Source: JBCBSK01 sp965250105 (GTDB taxonomy: Bacteria > Pseudomonadota > Alphaproteobacteria > Rhizobiales > Tepidamorphaceae). Taken from it: DNA of 64,000 bases. Positions 60,145 through 64,000 of this stretch are shown here, piece by piece. The notes under the pieces are model-generated. The model saw only the letters and a program-made list of their open reading frames with translations. It did not search any database and was not told where the DNA came from. The DNA lies in NCBI GenBank assembly GCA_965250105.1, contig OZ252290.1, positions 3,348,001-3,412,000 of the forward strand, in the 5' to 3' direction. Numbering within the stretch: position 1 is the first letter of the stretch; the number at the start of each line of letters is the position of its first letter. The position numbers were made by a program, and so were the translations under genes.

Positions 60145-60852
60145 ATGCGAGTAGCGAGGGTTTTGGGTCCCGTGCCCCTTGGCGGACGTCGACAGATGAC
60201 ATTGCGCGAGCGCGCCGGCGAGATGGTCTGGCCGCGTGCCGGCTATCGCCGCTCGGCGCGTTATGGCGTGAAGCGTCTGATGCGGCTGCGCGCCAGCCCG
60301 CATGCGATCGCGGCCGGTTTCGCCGCCGGCGCCTTCGCCTCCTTCACGCCGCTGATGGGCTTTCACTTCATTCTGTCGGCGCTGCTCGCGCTCGCGACGC
60401 GGGGCAGCATCATCGCCTCCGCGCTCGGGACGGCGGTCGGCAATCCGCTGACCTTCCCGCTGATCTGGGCCGGTACCTACAAGCTCGGCTGGCTGGTGAT
60501 GGGCGGGAACGGCAATGATCCCGATCTCGACGCCCAGATGGGCGGCGGCAATGTCTTGGACCTGATTCAGACCGGCCTCGTGCCGATCCTGCTGCCGATG
60601 GCGGTCGGCGGGGTGATCCTCGGCTCGATCGCCTGGATCATCGCTTATTTCCCGATCCGGCGGCTCATCTGGGTCTATCAGCGCCGGCGCGCCGAACGCC
60701 TGGCCGCGACGCGCGAGGCCCGGGCACAGGGCGGCTATGCCGAGGACGGCGATGCGTCGGGAGTTGAAACAGGCTATGACGATCCCGTCGGACGGACACG
60801 ACGGCCCGATCCACGCCCGGTCCGGGCGGACATGACGGTAGCCGAAGGCTAG
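60145..60852 (+). CDS. DUF2062 membrane protein
   Basis: 235 residues. DUF2062 core (about 45-180): SPHAIAAGFAAGAFASFTPLMGFHFILSALLALATRGSIIASALGTAVGNPLTFPLIW with at least three membrane helices. The C-terminal 50 residues are hydrophilic and charged. Function unknown; it regularly follows rsh and precedes pdxJ in Hyphomicrobiales. GTG at 60142 is an alternative start in the same frame. Confidence 0.88.
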   Translation: MRVARVLGPVPLGGRRQMTLRERAGEMVWPRAGYRRSARYGVKRLMRLRASPHAIAAGFAAGAFASFTPLMGFHFILSALLALATRGSIIASALGTAVGNPLTFPLIWAGTYKLGWLVMGGNGNDPDLDAQMGGGNVLDLIQTGLVPILLPMAVGGVILGSIAWIIAYFPIRRLIWVYQRRRAERLAATREARAQGGYAEDGDASGVETGYDDPVGRTRRPDPRPVRADMTVAEG

Positions 60853-60981
60853 GTTCCATCAAACGCGGGCTGGCGGGCCCGTGATTGCCCCGGCAAGAGG
60901 ATCGACGGTGGCGCGGGACCACGCCCACCGGGTTGGCCGGCCAGAGGCGGGCAGGTAAAAAGTGGCTGGCAGGCCAGACAA

Positions 60982-61006
60982 GCGCCCAAGCGGGCGCCGG
61001 CCGGTC
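60982..61006 (-). repeat. Dispersed palindromic repeat, copy B
   Basis: Inverted near-copy of the element at 34854-34879, containing a GCGCCC-AAGC-GGGCGC hairpin. It lies in the 225-bp gap between the DUF2062 gene and pdxJ. On the minus strand it reads GACCGGCCGGCGCCCG followed by CTTGGGCGC. Confidence 0.45.
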
Positions 61007-61077
61007 GGGCCGCCCCCGTGGAGCCGGCGAACGTCGTGAGCCAGCCTAGCGTGAGCGAAACAACGACAGAGAGCGAG

Positions 61078-61842
61078 ATGACGACATCCTATCTGCGTCT
61101 TGGCGTGAACATCGATCATGTCGCCACGGTGCGCAATGCGCGCGGCGGCCGCCATCCCGACCCGGTGCGTGCCGCCCATGTCGCGGCCGAGGCCGGCGCC
61201 GACGGCATCACCGCGCATCTGCGCGAGGATCGCCGGCACATTTCCGATACCGATATCCAGCGGCTGAAGGCCGAGATCGACCTGCCGCTCAATCTGGAAA
61301 TGGCGGCGACCGAGGAGATGCTGGCGATCGCGCTGGCCAACCGGCCACATGCCGCCTGCATCGTGCCCGAGCGTCGCGAGGAGCGCACCACCGAAGGCGG
61401 GCTCGACGCCGTCGGCGGTCACAATCATCTCGTGCCGGTCATCGCCCGGCTGGCGGAGGAGGGGATCCGCGTCTCGCTCTTCATCGAGCCGGACCGGGCG
61501 CAGATCGATGCCGCCGTTCGGCTCGGCGCGCCGGTGGTGGAACTCCATACCGGCAGCTATTGCGAGGCGGCGATCGCCGGCGACGGCCCAAGGCGCGCGC
61601 GCGAACTGAACCGCATCGTCGAGGCGACGGCGCATGGCGCCGACAGCGGCCTCGAAGTCCATGCTGGCCATGGCCTGACCTTCGACAGCGTCGGCAGCAT
61701 TGCCGCCATCCCGCAACTCGCGGAACTCAATATCGGCCATTTCCTGATCGGCGAAGCGATCTTCGGCGGCCTCGATTCGGCCATTCGGCGCATGCGCGGG
61801 CTGATGGATCAGGCGCGCGGCAGCGCCGCGATGGGCGCATGA
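61078..61842 (+). CDS. pdxJ: Pyridoxine 5'-phosphate synthase
   Basis: 254 residues. Motifs NIDHVATVRNARGG, EAGADGITAHLREDRRHI, and the late GHGLTFDSVGSIAAIPQLAELNIGHFLIGEAIF match PdxJ. It condenses 1-deoxyxylulose 5-phosphate with 3-amino-2-oxopropyl phosphate to make vitamin B6. The ATG at 61078 is used because the frame before it (Ser/Thr/Glu-rich) is not conserved. Its stop overlaps acpS (ATGA). Confidence 0.97.
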   Translation: MTTSYLRLGVNIDHVATVRNARGGRHPDPVRAAHVAAEAGADGITAHLREDRRHISDTDIQRLKAEIDLPLNLEMAATEEMLAIALANRPHAACIVPERREERTTEGGLDAVGGHNHLVPVIARLAEEGIRVSLFIEPDRAQIDAAVRLGAPVVELHTGSYCEAAIAGDGPRRARELNRIVEATAHGADSGLEVHAGHGLTFDSVGSIAAIPQLAELNIGHFLIGEAIFGGLDSAIRRMRGLMDQARGSAAMGA

Positions 61843-62243
61843 TCCTCGGTATCGGCAATGATCTGATCGACATCCGCCGGATCGAGAAGACGCTGGACCG
61901 CTATGGTGAGCGCTTCCTCGATCGCGTCTTCACCGATGTGGAGCGGCTGAAGTCCGACCGCCGGCGGCTCAGGGCGGCGTCCTACGCCAAGCGCTTCGCC
62001 GCCAAGGAGGCGTGTTCGAAAGCGCTCGGCACGGGCTTTCGCAAGGGTGTCTACTGGCGCGATCTCGGCGTCATCAACCTGCCGAGCGGCAAGCCGACGA
62101 TGGAACTGACCGGCGGGGCCCGCCGTCATCTCGACAAAATGGTGCCCGAAGGGTTCGACGCGCAGATCGATCTGACCATCACCGACGATTTTCCGCTGGC
62201 ACAAGCGATCGTGATCATTTCGGCGGTACAGCGCGCCGCCTGA
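61839..62243 (+). CDS. acpS: Holo-[acyl-carrier-protein] synthase
   Basis: 134 residues. Metal-binding Asp in MILGIGNDLIDIRRIE and the Glu in FAAKEACSKALGTGF are present. It transfers the 4'-phosphopantetheine of CoA to apo-ACP. pdxJ-acpS-lepB-rnc-era is the standard order in Hyphomicrobiales. Translation is coupled to pdxJ. Confidence 0.96.
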   Translation: MILGIGNDLIDIRRIEKTLDRYGERFLDRVFTDVERLKSDRRRLRAASYAKRFAAKEACSKALGTGFRKGVYWRDLGVINLPSGKPTMELTGGARRHLDKMVPEGFDAQIDLTITDDFPLAQAIVIISAVQRAA

Positions 62244-62326
62244 TCCGTGCCCGCTTGCGTTGCGGCGGGGAAGGGGACGCGCTAATCAGGCGCGATTCAA
62301 ACCTTGGGACCGAGGACGAGCAGCAT

Positions 62327-63169
62327 ATGACCGATCAGGCCGAGAAGGAGGCGGGCGGACGCAAGTCCAAGAGCGGTGGCGGCATCGGCGAGATCGTCTC
62401 CGTTCTGATCCAGGCGTTGCTTCTGGCGCTGGTGATCCGGACCTTCCTGTATCAGCCCTTCTCGATCCCGTCCGGCTCGATGAAGCCGACGCTCCTGATC
62501 TCGGACTATCTGTTCGTCTCGAAATTCGCCTATGGCTACAGCCGCTATTCGTTTCCCTTCGGCATCGCGCCCTTCGACGGCCGCATCTGGGCCGGCGAGC
62601 CGGATCGCGGCGATGTCGTGGTGTTCAAATATCCCCGCGACAACCGCACCGACTACATCAAGCGCGTGATCGGCCTGCCCGGCGAAGAGATCCAGGTGCG
62701 CCAGGGCACGATCTTCATCAATGGCGATCCCGTGCAGCGCGAGCGCATCGAGGATTTCGTCGACCCGAGCACCGTCAACGCGCCGGTCCATCAATATATC
62801 GAGACGCTGCCCAACGGGGTCAGCTATCACGTGCTCGATCTCGTCGACAATTCGATCGGCGACAACACGCAAGTCTTCAACGTGCCCGACGGCCATTACT
62901 TCATGATGGGCGACAACCGGGACAATTCGCAGGACAGCCGCGCGCTCAACCGGGTTGGCTATGTGCCGGCGGAAAACCTCGTCGGCCGCGCCGATCTCAT
63001 CTGGTTCTCCTTCAACGAGGACGCCGATCTGCCGACCTTCCTGCAATCCTGCGTCAACGATGCCGAAATCGGCACGCCGCAATGTATCGAAGCCAAGCCG
63101 GCGATCTACCAGTTCTGGACCTGGCCGTGGACGATCCGCTGGGATCGGATGTTCGATGAGGTCGACTAG
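62327..63169 (+). CDS. lepB: Signal peptidase I
   Basis: 280 residues. A basic N-terminus and one membrane helix (IVSVLIQALLLALVIRTFLY) are followed by the catalytic Ser in IPSGSMKPTL (Ser51), the general-base Lys in DYIKRVIGLPG, and the conserved late MGDNRDNSQDSR. It cleaves signal peptides of secreted proteins at the membrane surface. ATG at 62327 gives the normal start; longer frames overlap acpS. Confidence 0.97.
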   Translation: MTDQAEKEAGGRKSKSGGGIGEIVSVLIQALLLALVIRTFLYQPFSIPSGSMKPTLLISDYLFVSKFAYGYSRYSFPFGIAPFDGRIWAGEPDRGDVVVFKYPRDNRTDYIKRVIGLPGEEIQVRQGTIFINGDPVQRERIEDFVDPSTVNAPVHQYIETLPNGVSYHVLDLVDNSIGDNTQVFNVPDGHYFMMGDNRDNSQDSRALNRVGYVPAENLVGRADLIWFSFNEDADLPTFLQSCVNDAEIGTPQCIEAKPAIYQFWTWPWTIRWDRMFDEVD

Positions 63170-63211
63170 GGCGAGAGCCGCTCGCAAGACAACCCGATCG
63201 CGGAGCCGGGC

Positions 63212-63988
63212 GTGACGCGCGCGTCCCGCGACAAGGCGGATCTCGGCGCCGAAGTTCACAAGGCCGATCTCGACCGGGCCGAGGCCATTCTCGGCCATCG
63301 CTTCGCCGATCGCGGCCTGATGGCCGAGGCGCTGACCCATCCCAGCCTGACGCCGGAGGGCGATCTGCCGACCTATCAGCGGCTCGAATTCCTCGGCGAC
63401 CGCGTGCTCGGTGTCGTCGTCGCCGACATGCTGTTCAACGCCTTTCCCGACGAGGACGAGGGCGCGCTGTCGCGTCGGCTCAACGCGCTGGTGCGCAAGG
63501 AGACCTGTGCGCAGGTCGCCGACTCCCTCGGCCTCGGCCCGCTGATCCGGCGCGGCGGTGGCGAAGCGCAAGGTCGGCCGCGCAAGAGCATTCTCGGCGA
63601 TGTCTGCGAGGCGGTTCTGGGCGCGCTCTATGTCGATGGCGGTTTCGCGGTGGCGCGCGATGTCGTCATCACCCATTGGCGACCGTTGATGCTGGCCGCC
63701 GATGCACCGCGCCGCGACCCCAAGACCGCGTTGCAGGAATGGGCCCATGCGGCCGGCTATGGCACGCCGATCTATCGCGAGATCGGGCGCGACGGACCCG
63801 ACCATGCGCCCGTCTTCACGATCGCCGCCGAACTGAACGGCGTGCATCCCGGTATCGGCAAGGGCAGCTCGAAGCGGACCGCCGAACAGGCCGCCGCCCG
63901 CGCCATGCTGATCCGCGAGAATGTCTGGCATGGCGGCGAGGAAGGGACGGGTCGCGGTCAGGGCGCGACGGGAGGCGCAGATGGATGA
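63212..63988 (+). CDS. rnc: Ribonuclease III
   Basis: 258 residues: RNase III domain with HPSL and the signature LEFLGDRVLGVVVADML, then a double-stranded RNA-binding domain (about 180-245) ending SSKRTAEQAAARAML. It cleaves double-stranded RNA in rRNA processing. The start is GTG at 63212. The stop is close to or overlaps the era start. Confidence 0.96.
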   Translation: MTRASRDKADLGAEVHKADLDRAEAILGHRFADRGLMAEALTHPSLTPEGDLPTYQRLEFLGDRVLGVVVADMLFNAFPDEDEGALSRRLNALVRKETCAQVADSLGLGPLIRRGGGEAQGRPRKSILGDVCEAVLGALYVDGGFAVARDVVITHWRPLMLAADAPRRDPKTALQEWAHAAGYGTPIYREIGRDGPDHAPVFTIAAELNGVHPGIGKGSSKRTAEQAAARAMLIRENVWHGGEEGTGRGQGATGGADG

Positions 63989-64000
63989 TTCAATCACGGC
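63981..64000 (+). CDS. era: Probable start of era (GTPase), truncated by window end
   Basis: Only about six codons are visible. An ATG at 63981 reads MDDSIT; another at 63985 overlaps the rnc stop as ATGA and reads MIQSR. Either could start era, which follows rnc in this order. The call rests on gene order, not on sequence. Confidence 0.35.

Noticed and set aside
1..64000. CRISPR arrays, insertion sequences, prophage genes
   Set aside because: No regularly spaced repeats, transposase motifs or phage structural genes were seen on either strand.

Overview
The window is one continuous piece of a high-GC alphaproteobacterial chromosome, almost certainly from the order Hyphomicrobiales (Rhizobiales). 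The evidence is the gene content and order: dinB-DUF3572-divK-pleD-rpmG, rnr-topA-dprA-plsY-pyrC-pyrB, ruvX near gatC-gatA-gatB, dapA-smpB-rpoZ-rsh, pdxJ-acpS-lepB-rnc-(era), a DUF1849/EipB protein, a Porin_2-type porin and btaA-btaB. The genus cannot be named from the sequence. No rRNA, CRISPR array, prophage or insertion sequence was seen. One tRNA gene, tRNA-Ser(GCU), is present.

Layout. 1-3274: an operon of RidA, a glycerophosphodiester phosphodiesterase and a FemAB-like acyltransferase, then EipB. 3321-7684: DNA polymerase IV, a DUF3572 protein, the cell-cycle regulators DivK and PleD, and ribosomal protein L33; between pleD and rpmG lies a string of stem-loops whose wobble pairs fit a plus-strand RNA. 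7807-19380: minus-strand housekeeping genes (MFS, NUDIX, RNase R, topoisomerase I, DprA, PlsY, the PyrB/PyrC pair) and one small plus-strand gene. 19491-29452: RuvX, a UPF0173 hydrolase, GatCAB interleaved with a GNAT enzyme, a DMSP-demethylase-like GcvT protein and a GFA-family protein, followed by the betaine-lipid genes btaA and btaB. 29684-34800: a Nu-type glutathione transferase, a Sel1 protein, a membrane adenylate cyclase with a ferredoxin domain, a GT39-like enzyme and the tRNA.

34801-42928 is the accessory part of the window: two LysR regulators, an orphan Tat-exported TRAP binding protein, a TopAI(YjhX)/YjhQ toxin-antitoxin pair with a structured leader, a MarR/short-chain dehydrogenase pair, an SH3 protein, a hydrolase and a small membrane protein. 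43502-49460 is cell envelope: a strongly expressed porin with a textbook terminator, then a giant OmpA-domain protein made of seven degenerate BON-like modules, a 30-residue membrane microprotein, and a membrane-anchored helix-hairpin-helix protein with an eighth copy of the module. 49490-64000 returns to core functions: lytic transglycosylase, dapA, smpB, peroxiredoxin, a family 5 uracil-DNA glycosylase, a NYN-domain protein, rpoZ, rsh, DUF2062, pdxJ, acpS, lepB, rnc and probably the first codons of era.

The strongest leads beyond routine annotation are the topAI-yjhQ leader (a short upstream ORF overlapping a helix that would mask the toxin ribosome-binding site), the plus-strand structured RNA candidate at 7123-7356, the OmpA/microprotein/HhH module, and the adenylate cyclase that joins a cytochrome-b-like membrane domain to a 2Fe-2S ferredoxin.
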